This document shows positions 15,277 through 23,814 of a stretch of 29,751 nt of DNA, piece after piece (position 1 is the first letter of the stretch; each line of letters starts with the position of its first letter). The translations under genes and the position numbers were made by a program. Location of the stretch: positions 1 through 29,751 of the forward strand of contig JAAFHJ010000008.1 in the NCBI GenBank assembly GCA_013298325.1, written 5' to 3'. A model generated the notes under the pieces. It worked only from the letters and a program-made list of their open reading frames with translations. It was not told the DNA's origin and did no database searches. The DNA is from Myxococcales bacterium. Lineage in GTDB: Bacteria; Myxococcota_A; Polyangia; Polyangiales; Polyangiaceae.

Positions 15277-16660
15277 GGGGCACCTCCGGCGCGATTGTCT
15301 CCGCCCCGCGAGATGCAGCGGGGCCCACCGGACCGTGGTTGATCATCTTGAAGAGCAGGTAAAGGAACGCGAGCCCGAGCACGAAGTAGAGTCCGCAGAA
15401 CCCGAGCAGCGTAAAGAGCGTCGAACCTGCATGGACTTTAGGGCTCGCCCCATCGGCCGTTCGAAAGAGCCCGTACACAATCCACGGTTGTCGCCCGAGT
15501 TCGGCGGTCATCCACCCAGCGGTTGTCGCAATGTAGGGGGCCGGGAAGGCAAGGAGGTGGGCCCAGAGTATGCTCGTCGTCTGAAAGAGCCGCTTGCGCC
15601 ACAAAAGAAGGTTTGTGAGGGCAAAGAGCCCGATCTGAAGCGTTCCGATTCCTGCCATCAAGTGAAACGCGTAGTAGAGCGCTTCGATGTTTGTGGGCCT
15701 TTCATTTTCTGGAAAAGCATCAAGGCCAGGGACATCGGCGTGAAAGGTCCCATAGGCGAGAAACGAGAGGGCACCCGGAAGGACAATCGGATTATCGAGC
15801 CGTTTTTCCTTTACGTTGGGCTGACCAATCAATGCCAATGGAGCTGCCGCACCGCTCTCGAAGCGCCCTTCCATTGCCGCCAGTGTGGCCGGTTGGTGCT
15901 TGGCGACCATCTTCGCGTGGAGGTCGCCGGTCGGGAAAGCGACGAGGATCGACGCGATGAGGCCGACGTGCGCCGCCAGCGCCAGGGAGCGCTCGGCATG
16001 GGGCCGCGCCCGCGAATCCTCGGGCGCTGTTGAGGCGCGCAGCAGCCAGAGCGCGGAGATCGCTGCGACAACGAAGCTCGCCGTGACGACGCTCGCCACC
16101 ATGGTGTGTGCGTACTGCACCAATCCCCAGGGATTGAAGAGGAACGTCGGGAAGCTCGCCATGCGTAGGCGGCCGTTCGCGGCGAACGCGTGCCCCACCG
16201 GGTGCTGGAGGAAGGCATTCGTCGTCACAATGAAATACCCGGAGAGCCAGGAACCGACGAACAATGCACAGGACGCCGCGAAGTGCATCCGCTTGGAGAG
16301 GCGCTTTTCGCCGAAAACAAGCAGACCGAGAAAGGCGCTCTCCAGCATGAACGCGAAGAGGCCCTCCATCGCGAGCGTCTGCCCGACGACGCCGCCCGAC
16401 CACCGCGCGAAGGCACCCCAGTTCGCAGCGAGCTGAAATTCCATTGGAATTCCGGTCACGACTCCGAGCGCGAAATTGAGTCCGAAGACCTTTGTCCAGA
16501 AGCGAGCCGTCTCCCGATCGATGGCATCCTCGCTCCGATGGGCCCGTCGCCACAGGATCACAAGGAGGAGCGCAAGGCCCATTGTGAGTTGAGGAAATAG
16601 GTAATGAAAGACGATCGTAAATGCGAATTGGATGCGGTGCCAAAATAGGGGATCGCTCAT
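15269..16660 (-). CDS. cydA: Cytochrome bd oxidase subunit I, short Q-loop type
   Basis: This 463-residue heme-bearing subunit oxidises quinol and reduces O2 to water at low oxygen. From ATG 16660 (Shine-Dalgarno GAGG) the protein begins MSDPLFWHRIQFAFTIVFHY, placing His19 where E. coli has its heme ligand. FQLAANWGAFARW, the PVGH segment with a further His, and GRQPWIVYGLFRTADGASP near the C-terminus are typical. The protein is about 60 residues shorter than E. coli CydA (522), consistent with the short Q-loop / CIO-like group. The longer reading frame to 16831 adds 57 Arg/Pro-rich residues without a membrane or signal pattern, so I rejected that start. Confidence 0.95.
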   Translation of the reverse strand: MSDPLFWHRIQFAFTIVFHYLFPQLTMGLALLLVILWRRAHRSEDAIDRETARFWTKVFGLNFALGVVTGIPMEFQLAANWGAFARWSGGVVGQTLAMEGLFAFMLESAFLGLLVFGEKRLSKRMHFAASCALFVGSWLSGYFIVTTNAFLQHPVGHAFAANGRLRMASFPTFLFNPWGLVQYAHTMVASVVTASFVVAAISALWLLRASTAPEDSRARPHAERSLALAAHVGLIASILVAFPTGDLHAKMVAKHQPATLAAMEGRFESGAAAPLALIGQPNVKEKRLDNPIVLPGALSFLAYGTFHADVPGLDAFPENERPTNIEALYYAFHLMAGIGTLQIGLFALTNLLLWRKRLFQTTSILWAHLLAFPAPYIATTAGWMTAELGRQPWIVYGLFRTADGASPKVHAGSTLFTLLGFCGLYFVLGLAFLYLLFKMINHGPVGPAASRGAETIAPEVPHA

Positions 16661-16722
16661 CACAGGCCTCAGCCGCGACCTTTTGGGGGATCGGAGCAAG
16701 GGAAACAAGGGGCCTGGCGCGG

Positions 16723-16732
16723 TCTCGCGAGA
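16723..16732. promoter_or_regulatory. Perfect 10-bp palindrome upstream of cydAB
   Basis: TCTCGCGAGA lies 63 bases upstream of the cydA start, in the 248-base divergent gap (16661-16908) shared with the TIG-repeat lipoprotein gene. It could be an operator for either gene; short palindromes also occur by chance. I see no confident -35/-10 pair in this gap. Confidence 0.25.
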
Positions 16733-16908
16733 TGGCGCGCCTGACGGAACGCACAACATTCGCGCGTTCGCGGGTGGCACCTCTCGAGCGAATGTGCTTT
16801 CGAACCGGCTGACGACCTGCCCGACCCGCAACTGGTCCGGCGCTCGACGCGGAACTGTGGCATCGTGCCCCGTGCTCGCGGTGGTCTCTCCGCAGCCCCC
16901 GGAACTTC

Positions 16909-18975
16909 ATGAAACTCTGGACCCCCTTCCTCGTCGCCCTCCCGATTGCCCTCGTCTATGCCTGCTCGGGCAGCGACACCCCGGACACCGACTCGGGGAC
17001 TCCCGACGCCACGGAGGTCGACGCGACCAAGCCGGCCGACGCCGGTCGCGACCGTGAGCAAGCCGACGTGAAGGACCCCGATCAAGCGGAAGTTCCCGTT
17101 GTTTCTTCGATTACGCCGACGAAGGCGCTCGTCGGCAGCCAGGCGGTCGACGTGGTCGTCATCGGTCGGAACTTCGTTCCGCGGACGATTCTCCAGCTCG
17201 AAGGGGCGCCGCTCGTTACCCGCTTCCAGAGCACGACGCAGCTCTCCGCGACGATTCCTGCATCGGCCTTTGCAAAGACGGGGACGCTCCACATCTCGGC
17301 AGGCACCAGCCCTCCGGGTGGAGGAGCCAGCAACGAACTCACCGTTGCGGTGGAAAATCCGGCCCCTTCGCTGACTGCCATTACGGTCCCATCGCCGCCT
17401 TCGGTGCTCGTCGGGGCCAACGATACGCCCATTGAAGTGCAAGGGGCGAACTTCGTCGACGGCTCCATTCTCTCGTTTGCCGGTACCGATCTGCCGACGA
17501 CGTTTTCCTCGGCCTCCAAGCTCACCGCGGTCGTCCCGAAGGCGAAACTCGCGAATTCTGGGACATTTCCGGTGACCGTACGGACGCCGGCACCGGGTGG
17601 AGGGACGAGTTCTTCGATCTCCTTCACGGTGGCGAATCCGCAAGTCTCCATCACCTCCGTCACGCCGACGTCGATGAAGCTCGGGGATCCTCAAACCCAG
17701 ATCTTGGTCAAAGGATCGGGCTTTGTTTCCCAGAGTGCGGTCTCCCTCAATGGAACGCCCATCGTAACGACGTTCGTCGACGGCACGACGCTCACGGCGC
17801 TCGTCCCCGTCCAGGCCCAGGCGGGTCAATTCCCCATCGTGGTTCAGAATCCCGCCCCCGGGGCGAGCGTCAGCCAGGCGAAGCTCTTCACGGTCGAGTA
17901 TCCGGTTCCGACGGTTGCCACCGTCTCGCCGGACAACGCCGTCGCTGGCGGAGCCGCCGTCGCGATCACCGTGACGGGAGCTAAATTTTACGCAAATTCG
18001 CAGATTTCCATCGACGGGAATGCACTGCCGACGACCTTCGTCGACGCCACCACCCTCCGCGCGACGATTCCGTCGGCGTCGCTGAACGGCGCAAAGACGA
18101 TCGCCGTCCGCGTGGTGAATCCGGCCCCCGGCGGCGGCGCATCGACGGCGCTGAACTTCGTTGTTGGGAACGCAGTGCCGACGATTGCGTCGTTGAATCC
18201 GTCTGGCGTCACGATCGGGCAGAAGACGACGGTCACCGTGAACGGGGACAAGTTCGTCGCTGGCGCCCAGGTGCTCCTGAACAATGTTCCGCAGACGACA
18301 ACGGTGCTTTCCGCCCAGCAGGTGTCGTTCTCGATTACCTGGCCGACGCGCGGCGCCGTCCCCGTCGCCGTCCAGAATCCTGCGCCTGGCGGTGGCCTTT
18401 CCAACACCCTCAACCTGGGCGTCGGCTGTGACACCTCCGGTGTGGAAGTTGTGCTGAATGGTTACGACCCGATTTCGGTCAATACCAACTTTGATCAGCA
18501 GGGGCGCAAGGCGAGCTTCGACGGCAATATGCCTCAAAAATGCGACGCCACCGCCAATGCGGTCGTGCCGACGATCAATGGCAACTTCACCCAGCCCGTT
18601 CGCGCGGTTGTTGTCCAGAACGTGACCGGTTCCTTCATGGATCTCACGACCTGGGCCGTCTGCGCGGGCGTGAAGGACGACGCGTATCTCGCCGTCTACC
18701 GCCGCGCGACGGTTCCGACCGCCTACGCCGACCGGCGTGCCTGTGAGGGGTACGTTTCGGAGGGGTACGACCTCAACGCCGGCTCGGCCTCGTACCAGTC
18801 GCCAGAGCGGGGCCCCGCGCTCTTCTGCCCCGGTTTTACCAAGGCGAACGGCGGGCAGGTTCGTCTCGATGTCTGTGAAAAGGCTGTGATTTATCTCCAA
18901 GCCTTCGAATACCAAGGGGCGAACGGCTTCACCGTTCCCGCCACGTTGAAGATCAAGGGTGAACAGGTTCCATGA
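16909..18975 (+). CDS. TIG/IPT-repeat surface lipoprotein
   Basis: This 688-residue exported protein has a signal peptide ending LVYAC, with Cys19 as likely lipid anchor, followed by an Asp/Ala/Thr-rich linker to residue 62. Five tandem immunoglobulin-like TIG (IPT) domains follow at residues about 63-149, 152-242, 244-329, 333-419 and 423-505. Each starts with a SITP/SVTP-like strand, has a G.NFV-type segment and ends in a NPAPGGG-like turn. The C-terminal 180 residues form a distinct Cys-containing domain I do not recognise. TIG domains usually serve as adhesion or spacer modules. The protein probably extends from the outer membrane. Its stop overlaps the rsmB start (ATGA), so the two are translationally coupled. 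Confidence 0.85.
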   Translation: MKLWTPFLVALPIALVYACSGSDTPDTDSGTPDATEVDATKPADAGRDREQADVKDPDQAEVPVVSSITPTKALVGSQAVDVVVIGRNFVPRTILQLEGAPLVTRFQSTTQLSATIPASAFAKTGTLHISAGTSPPGGGASNELTVAVENPAPSLTAITVPSPPSVLVGANDTPIEVQGANFVDGSILSFAGTDLPTTFSSASKLTAVVPKAKLANSGTFPVTVRTPAPGGGTSSSISFTVANPQVSITSVTPTSMKLGDPQTQILVKGSGFVSQSAVSLNGTPIVTTFVDGTTLTALVPVQAQAGQFPIVVQNPAPGASVSQAKLFTVEYPVPTVATVSPDNAVAGGAAVAITVTGAKFYANSQISIDGNALPTTFVDATTLRATIPSASLNGAKTIAVRVVNPAPGGGASTALNFVVGNAVPTIASLNPSGVTIGQKTTVTVNGDKFVAGAQVLLNNVPQTTTVLSAQQVSFSITWPTRGAVPVAVQNPAPGGGLSNTLNLGVGCDTSGVEVVLNGYDPISVNTNFDQQGRKASFDGNMPQKCDATANAVVPTINGNFTQPVRAVVVQNVTGSFMDLTTWAVCAGVKDDAYLAVYRRATVPTAYADRRACEGYVSEGYDLNAGSASYQSPERGPALFCPGFTKANGGQVRLDVCEKAVIYLQAFEYQGANGFTVPATLKIKGEQVP
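17095..18423 (+). repeat. Five degenerate ~264-bp TIG-coding repeats
   Basis: Five in-frame units of about 260-270 bases encode the TIG domains. At the DNA level they are diverged, and the most regular element is the NPAPGGG-coding end of each unit. This points to old internal duplication rather than recent copy-number change. Confidence 0.7.
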
Positions 18976-20363
18976 GTGACTCCTCTCGCGCGGCAGGCTC
19001 CGCCCCTCTTTCCGGCGGAGCGCCGCGGCGTGGCGCCCCCACCGCACGCAGCGTGGCGGCTCAAGTCCTCCAGCGCGCCTTTCGGGACGGAGCCTTTGCA
19101 GCCGCCGCCCTCGATGCCGCCTTGGAACGGGAGCTCGCCTTCGACAGCCGCGATCGCGGTCTTGCGACCGAGCTCGTGTACGGCGTGCTTCGTACCCGTC
19201 CGCTCCTCGAAGCACGCCTCTCTCGCCACCTCGCGAAGCCCTTCGATGCGCTCCCCGATGATGCCGCGGCTCACCTGCTGATCGCCGGCTACCAGATCCT
19301 TTTTCTCGACCGAATTCCGGCATTTGCGGCTGTGAATGAGGCGGTCGACCTCGTGAGCGCCCGCTACGGCAAGAAGGGGCTCGCGGGGGTCACAAATGCG
19401 GTGCTCCGTCGACTTGCCGACGAGGGGCGCCTCGATGAGGCGGCTCGGCGGACGGCGGTGGCGGCGAGCTTCCCGGCGTGGCTCGTTTCGAGCCTGACGG
19501 CTTCCCTTGGGGCCGAGGCGGGGCAGGCTTTCTTGGCGTCGACGCTCGACGTCCCGCCGGCCGGCCTTCGCGTGCTCGTCGGTCATGATCGCGCCACGGT
19601 CGCAAAGGACCTCGCGGAGGCGCTGCCGACCGCAAATGTGCGCCTCGCGCCGCACGCGCGGCAAGGAATCCTGATTGATCATGCGGGGGATCCGGCTCGG
19701 ATTCCCGGGTTTTCGACGACATTTACCGTGCAAGAAGAAGGGTCCCAGCTCGTCGCGCTCGCCGTCGGCGCCAAACCGGGCGAAAAGATCCTCGACGCCT
19801 GCGCCGGGCGTGGCCACAAAACCGCCGTCCTGCTCGATGCGGTAGGGCCTTCGGGCGCCGTCTATGCCTCCGATGTTCATCCGAAAAAGCTTGAACGCCT
19901 TGCGCGGACGGTCCTTGCAGAATGCAAGCTTCCCGTCGCCGGCACCTTCGCCGTCGACCTCGCCGTCGGTCCCGGGACGATCCCCGGCGACCTAGATGCC
20001 GTCCTCGTCGACGCCCCTTGCTCCGGCGTCGGCACGCTTCGCCGGCGCCCCGATCTCCTGCTCCGCCGCGACGCCGCCCGTCTCGACGAGCTGGCCGCCC
20101 TCCAGCGGAAAATCCTCGCGACGGCAGCGACCCGCGTCCGTTCCGGCGGCCGCCTGATCTTTGCGGTTTGTTCGGTTCTGCGCGACGAAGCGGAGGCGGT
20201 TCTGGAAGACTTCCTCGCCTCGGAAGTTGGTGCAAGCTACATGCAAGCCCCCTTTCCCGATCCCGCGATCGACGCGCTCGCCGCCGGCGCCCCGACGCTT
20301 CGCTTGTTGCCGACCGTCCATGGGACCGACGGCTATTTCGTCGCTTCCCTGCTTCGTCGCTGA
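18972..20363 (+). CDS. rsmB: 16S rRNA m5C967 methyltransferase RsmB/Fmu
   Basis: This 463-residue enzyme methylates C967 of 16S rRNA using S-adenosylmethionine. Residues about 20-150 form the NusB-like RNA-binding domain (AAQVLQRAF ... DRGLATELVYGVLRTRPLLEARL ... AVNEAVDL). The SAM-dependent domain begins at FTVQEEGSQL and has DACAGRGHK, DVHPKKLERL, the DAPCSG motif with Cys350 followed by RRRPD, and the second conserved cysteine in FAVCSV (Cys400). Both catalytic cysteines are therefore present. ATG 18972 overlaps the stop of the TIG lipoprotein (ATGA). Coupling of a housekeeping rRNA enzyme to a surface lipoprotein is unexpected. Confidence 0.93.
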   Translation: MSDSSRAAGSAPLSGGAPRRGAPTARSVAAQVLQRAFRDGAFAAAALDAALERELAFDSRDRGLATELVYGVLRTRPLLEARLSRHLAKPFDALPDDAAAHLLIAGYQILFLDRIPAFAAVNEAVDLVSARYGKKGLAGVTNAVLRRLADEGRLDEAARRTAVAASFPAWLVSSLTASLGAEAGQAFLASTLDVPPAGLRVLVGHDRATVAKDLAEALPTANVRLAPHARQGILIDHAGDPARIPGFSTTFTVQEEGSQLVALAVGAKPGEKILDACAGRGHKTAVLLDAVGPSGAVYASDVHPKKLERLARTVLAECKLPVAGTFAVDLAVGPGTIPGDLDAVLVDAPCSGVGTLRRRPDLLLRRDAARLDELAALQRKILATAATRVRSGGRLIFAVCSVLRDEAEAVLEDFLASEVGASYMQAPFPDPAIDALAAGAPTLRLLPTVHGTDGYFVASLLRR

Positions 20364-20404
20364 AGCGCAACATTTTCGCGTCTCGCTTCGGCGGCGCGTG
20401 GATA

Positions 20405-20433
20405 TTGCAACGCACAAATCTTGAGACTAGGTT
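20405..20433 (+). promoter_or_regulatory. Sigma-70-type promoter for E2 gene
   Basis: TTGCAA (20405-20410), exactly 17 bases, TAGGTT (20428-20433). Predicted +1 is near 20440, leaving a leader of about 76 bases. The leader contains a six-bp hairpin (GCCGCG 20446-20451 with CGCGGC 20458-20463). Confidence 0.55.
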
Positions 20434-20515
20434 CGCGCCGGTTCCGCCGCGTCGGTACGCGGCACTTCCCGAGATTTGGTGTGGGGCGAAGCGCGCCCTG
20501 AAGGATGAGAGCGAG

Positions 20516-21793
20516 ATGGCCATCGACGTCACGTTGCCCCAGCTCGGCGAGAGCGTGTTCGAGGGGACGATCACCAAGATCCTCGTCAAGGTCGGGGATG
20601 TGGTGAAGAAGGACCAGGCCCTCCTGGAAGTCGCGACCGACAAGGCCGATAGCGAGCTTCCGTCGCCGGTAGCCGGGCGTGTCCTCGAAATTCTCGCCCA
20701 GGTCGATCAGGTGCTCCCGGTCAACACGGTTCTCGTCCGCATGGAAGCGGGGGACTTTCCCGCCACCGCTGCTGCGCCGGTCGCCGCCCCGGCCGCCGCT
20801 GCCGCCGCTCCTCTCGCCACCCCGAGCGCACGCCAGGCTGCTCGCGAGCATGACGTGAATCTTGCTGCGGTTTCTGGATCCGGCGATCACGGTCGCATCG
20901 GTCAGGACGATGTCCTCCGGGCTGCAAGCACCCCGGCTCCGGCCCCTGTTGCCGCTCCGGCTCCGGTCGCCGCCCCCGCGATCCCGCAAGCGCGCGCCGA
21001 GCAGCTCGCGGCGACGATCAACACCGGCGGCGGTTTCCCCGTCCCCGGCGTCGGCTACGGCGCCTTCAAGGTGCCCGCCTACCGGGAGCAGCCCGGCGAC
21101 AAGGTCGTCCCGTTCACCCGCCGCCGGCGCATCACCGCCGACCACATGACCTACTCGAAGTTCACGTCACCCCACGTGGTGACGGTGGCCGAGGTCGACC
21201 TCCACAAGGTCTCGAAGGTCCGTGAGGCGAACAAGGACCGTTACAAAAAAGAGGGTCTTTCCCTCACGATGCTCGCGTTCGTCGTGCAGGCTTCCGCCCG
21301 CGCCCTCCGCGAGAACCCGACGATGAACGCCCGCGTCCTCGACGACGCCTATGTCGAGTTCAAGGACATCAACATCGGTGTCGCCGTTGACAGCCCCGAC
21401 GGCCTCGTCGTCCCGGTCGTCCGCCGCGCCGACGAGCTTGGCATCCGCGGCATCGTTCGTGGCATCGACGATGTCGCCAAGCGCGCGAAGACCGGAAAAA
21501 TCACGATTGACGACCTCTCCGGAGCGACGTTCAGCGTAACGAACCCCGGTTTGAAGGGGAACCTTTTCGGCGGCGCCGTGATCAGCCAGCCGAACGTCGG
21601 CATCCTGCGCATGGGCGAGATCCAGAAGCGTGTTGTCGTCGTCGAGGGGCCGGACGGGGAAGACCAGATGGCGATCCATCCGGTCATGTACCTTGCACTT
21701 TCCTACGACCATCGCATCGTCGACGGCGTCGCCGCCAACTCCTTCCTCTGGCGGGTTACCGAGATCCTCGAGAAGGCCGACTTCGAGGTCTGA
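20516..21793 (+). CDS. 2-oxoacid dehydrogenase E2 (dihydrolipoamide acyltransferase)
   Basis: This 425-residue E2 core subunit carries acyl groups on lipoate and transfers them to CoA. The single N-terminal lipoyl domain has LGESVFEGTI and Lys43 in the TDKAD lipoylation loop. An Ala/Pro linker follows, then a peripheral subunit-binding domain (ATPSARQAAREHDV ... GSGDHGRIG), a second Ala/Pro linker, and a catalytic domain ending in SYDHRIVDG (His399, Asp403). ATG 20516 begins the lipoyl domain directly; the longer frame adds 198 Arg-rich residues antisense-like in character. E1 and E3 genes are not nearby, so substrate class (pyruvate, 2-oxoglutarate or branched-chain) is open. The LGES start of the lipoyl domain leans to the 2-oxoglutarate/branched-chain side. 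Confidence 0.9.
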   Translation: MAIDVTLPQLGESVFEGTITKILVKVGDVVKKDQALLEVATDKADSELPSPVAGRVLEILAQVDQVLPVNTVLVRMEAGDFPATAAAPVAAPAAAAAAPLATPSARQAAREHDVNLAAVSGSGDHGRIGQDDVLRAASTPAPAPVAAPAPVAAPAIPQARAEQLAATINTGGGFPVPGVGYGAFKVPAYREQPGDKVVPFTRRRRITADHMTYSKFTSPHVVTVAEVDLHKVSKVREANKDRYKKEGLSLTMLAFVVQASARALRENPTMNARVLDDAYVEFKDINIGVAVDSPDGLVVPVVRRADELGIRGIVRGIDDVAKRAKTGKITIDDLSGATFSVTNPGLKGNLFGGAVISQPNVGILRMGEIQKRVVVVEGPDGEDQMAIHPVMYLALSYDHRIVDGVAANSFLWRVTEILEKADFEV

Positions 21794-21809
21794 GCCCTTT
21801 TCGAGCGTG

Positions 21810-21849
21810 AAGAAACCCGGTCCCCTCTTTCGAGGAGACCGGGTTTCTT
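21810..21849. terminator. Bidirectional terminator between E2 gene and deoA
   Basis: AAGAAACCCGGTC (from 21810) pairs with GACCGGGTTTCTT (to 21849), with an inner CCTC/GAGG pairing around TTTC. Each strand ends in a T-containing arm. It lies between two convergent stops (21793 and 21889) and can serve both. Confidence 0.88.
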
Positions 21850-21888
21850 GTCGCCTCAAAGCGAGCTTCGAGATCTTTTCCGAGCGAC

Positions 21889-23202
21889 CTAGGCGGTGAT
21901 CCGACCAGCGACCAGCGGGAGCGCCTCGGGGGCTGTCGGTCCGTAGGTGTATGCTGCAGCGATACGGGCAACCGCCGCTTCATGGGCCTGCCCCACTTGG
22001 AGGGAAAGGACGGCGACGACCTCGCCCAACTTGATGGAATCGCCCGGTTTTTTGACGAGATCGATACCGACGGCGTGGTCCACGGCCTGGTCGGCGCGGG
22101 TGCGGCCAGCGCCGATCGATACGCCGACGAGGCCGAGTTCGAGGGCGTTGATGCCGATCACGAAGCCATCGGCGGCCGCGTGAATTTCGTACTTCGCCGG
22201 CGCCATCGTCAGCAACTCCGGGTGCTCGACGACCCGCGGATCACCGTGGTGGGCGACGATCATCTTCTCCATCGTCCGCCGCGCAGAGCCGTCGGCGATC
22301 GCGGCGAGCAGCTTCGAGCGCGCCTCGTCGACCGTCGCCGCTTTGCCGCCAATGACGAGCATCTCTGCGCCAAGGACGAGGGTGCACTCGAGGAGATCGG
22401 CGGGGCCCTTCCCGTGCAAAAGTTCAATCGCTTCGCGTGTTTCGTTCGCGTTTCCGATGGCGAGCCCGAGGGGCGCGTCCATCCGCGTGAGGAGCGCGAC
22501 GACCTTCTTCCCCGCGCGCGTGCCGACGCGAACGAGCGCCTCGGCGAGCTCGCGGGCCTTCGCTTCGCTCTTCATGAAGGCCCCCTGGCCGACTTTTACG
22601 TCGAGCACGAGGCCGTCGATCCCTTCCGCGAGCTTTTTGGAAAGGATGCTTGCGACAATGAGAGGGATGCATTCGACGGTCGCAGTGACGTCCCGAAGCG
22701 CATAGAGACGCTTGTCGGCGGGGGCGATCTCCGCCGTTTGACCGATCATCGACGTCCCGATTTCGGCGACCGCCTTTGCGAAGTCTTCCGCGGAGAGATT
22801 CACATTGAAACCGGGGATCGCTTCGAGCTTATCGAGCGTCCCGCCGGTGTGGCCGAGGCCGCGGCCGCTGACCATCGGAACCGGCACGCCGCACGCTGCA
22901 ACAAGCGGCGCGAGACAGATCGAGACCTTGTCTCCGACGCCGCCCGTCGAGTGTTTGTCGACCTTGATGCCGTGGACATCAGGCAGTGCGAGAACCTTCC
23001 CCGAATGGAGCATCGCCTCGGTAAGGGCGACGGTTTCCGCGTCGTCCAAACCACGCAGAAAGATTGCCATCAGCAGCGCGGATGCTTGATAGTCGGCAAA
23101 TTCACCGGAGGTGAATGCCTGAATCAAACGGGAGATCTCGTCTCCGGTAAAGGTTCCGCCATCACGTTTGTGGGAGAGAAGTTCGACCAGCGTCTTCGCC
23201 AT
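21889..23202 (-). CDS. deoA: Thymidine / pyrimidine-nucleoside phosphorylase
   Basis: This 437-residue cytosolic enzyme reversibly phosphorolyses thymidine (and possibly uridine) to base and (deoxy)ribose-1-phosphate. Signatures: VDKHSTGGVGDK with His84, and SGRGLGHTGGTLDKLEAIPG (residues 112-131), which is the family pattern; VKVGQGAFMKS follows. The length is close to E. coli DeoA (440). ATG 23202 gives the normal N-terminus (MAKTLVELLSHKRDG). The extended frame to 23400 adds 66 unlike residues and would overlap the divergent cytochrome gene. There is no Shine-Dalgarno sequence. TACGAA (23209-23214) lies 12 bases before the start. Confidence 0.9.
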   Translation of the reverse strand: MAKTLVELLSHKRDGGTFTGDEISRLIQAFTSGEFADYQASALLMAIFLRGLDDAETVALTEAMLHSGKVLALPDVHGIKVDKHSTGGVGDKVSICLAPLVAACGVPVPMVSGRGLGHTGGTLDKLEAIPGFNVNLSAEDFAKAVAEIGTSMIGQTAEIAPADKRLYALRDVTATVECIPLIVASILSKKLAEGIDGLVLDVKVGQGAFMKSEAKARELAEALVRVGTRAGKKVVALLTRMDAPLGLAIGNANETREAIELLHGKGPADLLECTLVLGAEMLVIGGKAATVDEARSKLLAAIADGSARRTMEKMIVAHHGDPRVVEHPELLTMAPAKYEIHAAADGFVIGINALELGLVGVSIGAGRTRADQAVDHAVGIDLVKKPGDSIKLGEVVAVLSLQVGQAHEAAVARIAAAYTYGPTAPEALPLVAGRITA

Positions 23203-23262
23203 GGGCGCTTCGTAGTCGGCTCTTTGCGCTTCGTCCGCCACAAAACGCCGCCCGCTTTCCGG

Positions 23263-23268
23263 TAAAAG
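23263..23268 (+). promoter_or_regulatory. -10-like TAAAAG before cytochrome c'-like gene
   Basis: TAAAAG starts exactly 12 bases before ATG 23275, putting +1 on the start codon. The whole deoA/cytochrome divergent gap is only 72 bases, so promoters for both directions must share it. No clear -35 is seen. Confidence 0.33.
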
Positions 23269-23274
23269 ACAGGC

Positions 23275-23814
23275 ATGCGCCGCGTCTTGCCTGTCGTCCT
23301 CTTCCTCCTTTTCGGCTGTTCGAAAGCTGGCGACGGCGCAAAGCCCAGTGAGAATGCGGTTCCAGCGTCTTCCAGCCGCGTGCAAGATGCACGTGTGCAA
23401 GGTGCATCCGATCGGCCAGCCGCCGTGTTGCCTGGACCGTCCGCCTCAGCGCCCGCTCGTGCAAAGTGCGGCGCGTCGGTCGACGAACCGCGCTGCGCCC
23501 TCCAGCGGGAAATGGCGACGATGACAGCCTCTCTCGAAAAGAAGGAGTGGATTCTGCTTGCGGAACAGCTTGATCTCCTTTCGAAAAAATCGGGTACCGC
23601 CCCCTTTCCGAACTGGGTTTCGATCGCGCGCGACACCCGGGATGCCGCGCGATCTGCGGAAGTCGACGGCGTCCACGCCGGCTGCCGGAGTTGCCACGAG
23701 CAGTACAAGGAGCTGTGGAGTCAACGCATGCGTGGCACCGCCGACGACCCGCCGAGCGCCCCTCTCGAAGACGCCGGCGTCGATGGCGCGGCACCGCGCG
23801 GCCTGCCGCGATGA
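23275..23814 (+). CDS. Cytochrome c'-like heme lipoprotein
   Basis: This 179-residue protein begins with a short signal ending LLFGC (lipobox, Cys15). A low-complexity Ala/Ser/Pro stretch (to about residue 60) precedes a helical domain. Near the end it carries CRSCHEQYKELW: Cys137, Cys140 and His141 form one c-type heme site, and the following Tyr-Lys matches the CxxCHxx[YF][RK] signature of class II cytochromes (c'/c-556), which are four-helix bundles that bind NO or CO or carry electrons. The helical run before the site fits. The tail after it is Asp/Pro/Ala-rich. It would sit lipid-anchored on the periplasmic face. The stop overlaps the start of a WYL regulator. Confidence 0.75.
   Translation: MRRVLPVVLFLLFGCSKAGDGAKPSENAVPASSSRVQDARVQGASDRPAAVLPGPSASAPARAKCGASVDEPRCALQREMATMTASLEKKEWILLAEQLDLLSKKSGTAPFPNWVSIARDTRDAARSAEVDGVHAGCRSCHEQYKELWSQRMRGTADDPPSAPLEDAGVDGAAPRGLPR

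Noticed and set aside
16669..19323. 884-codon open frame on the minus strand opposite the TIG lipoprotein
   Set aside because: The translation is Arg/Gly-rich without domains, and the plus strand has clear TIG repeats and a signal peptide. It is a shadow of GC-biased codon use.
19922..20515. Extension of the E2 gene by 198 codons upstream
   Set aside because: Arg-rich sequence lying over rsmB in another frame. The lipoyl domain begins directly at ATG 20516, and a good promoter lies at 20405-20433.
23203..23400. 66-codon N-terminal extension of thymidine phosphorylase
   Set aside because: It overlaps the divergent cytochrome gene and does not resemble the family; family length and N-terminus fit ATG 23202.
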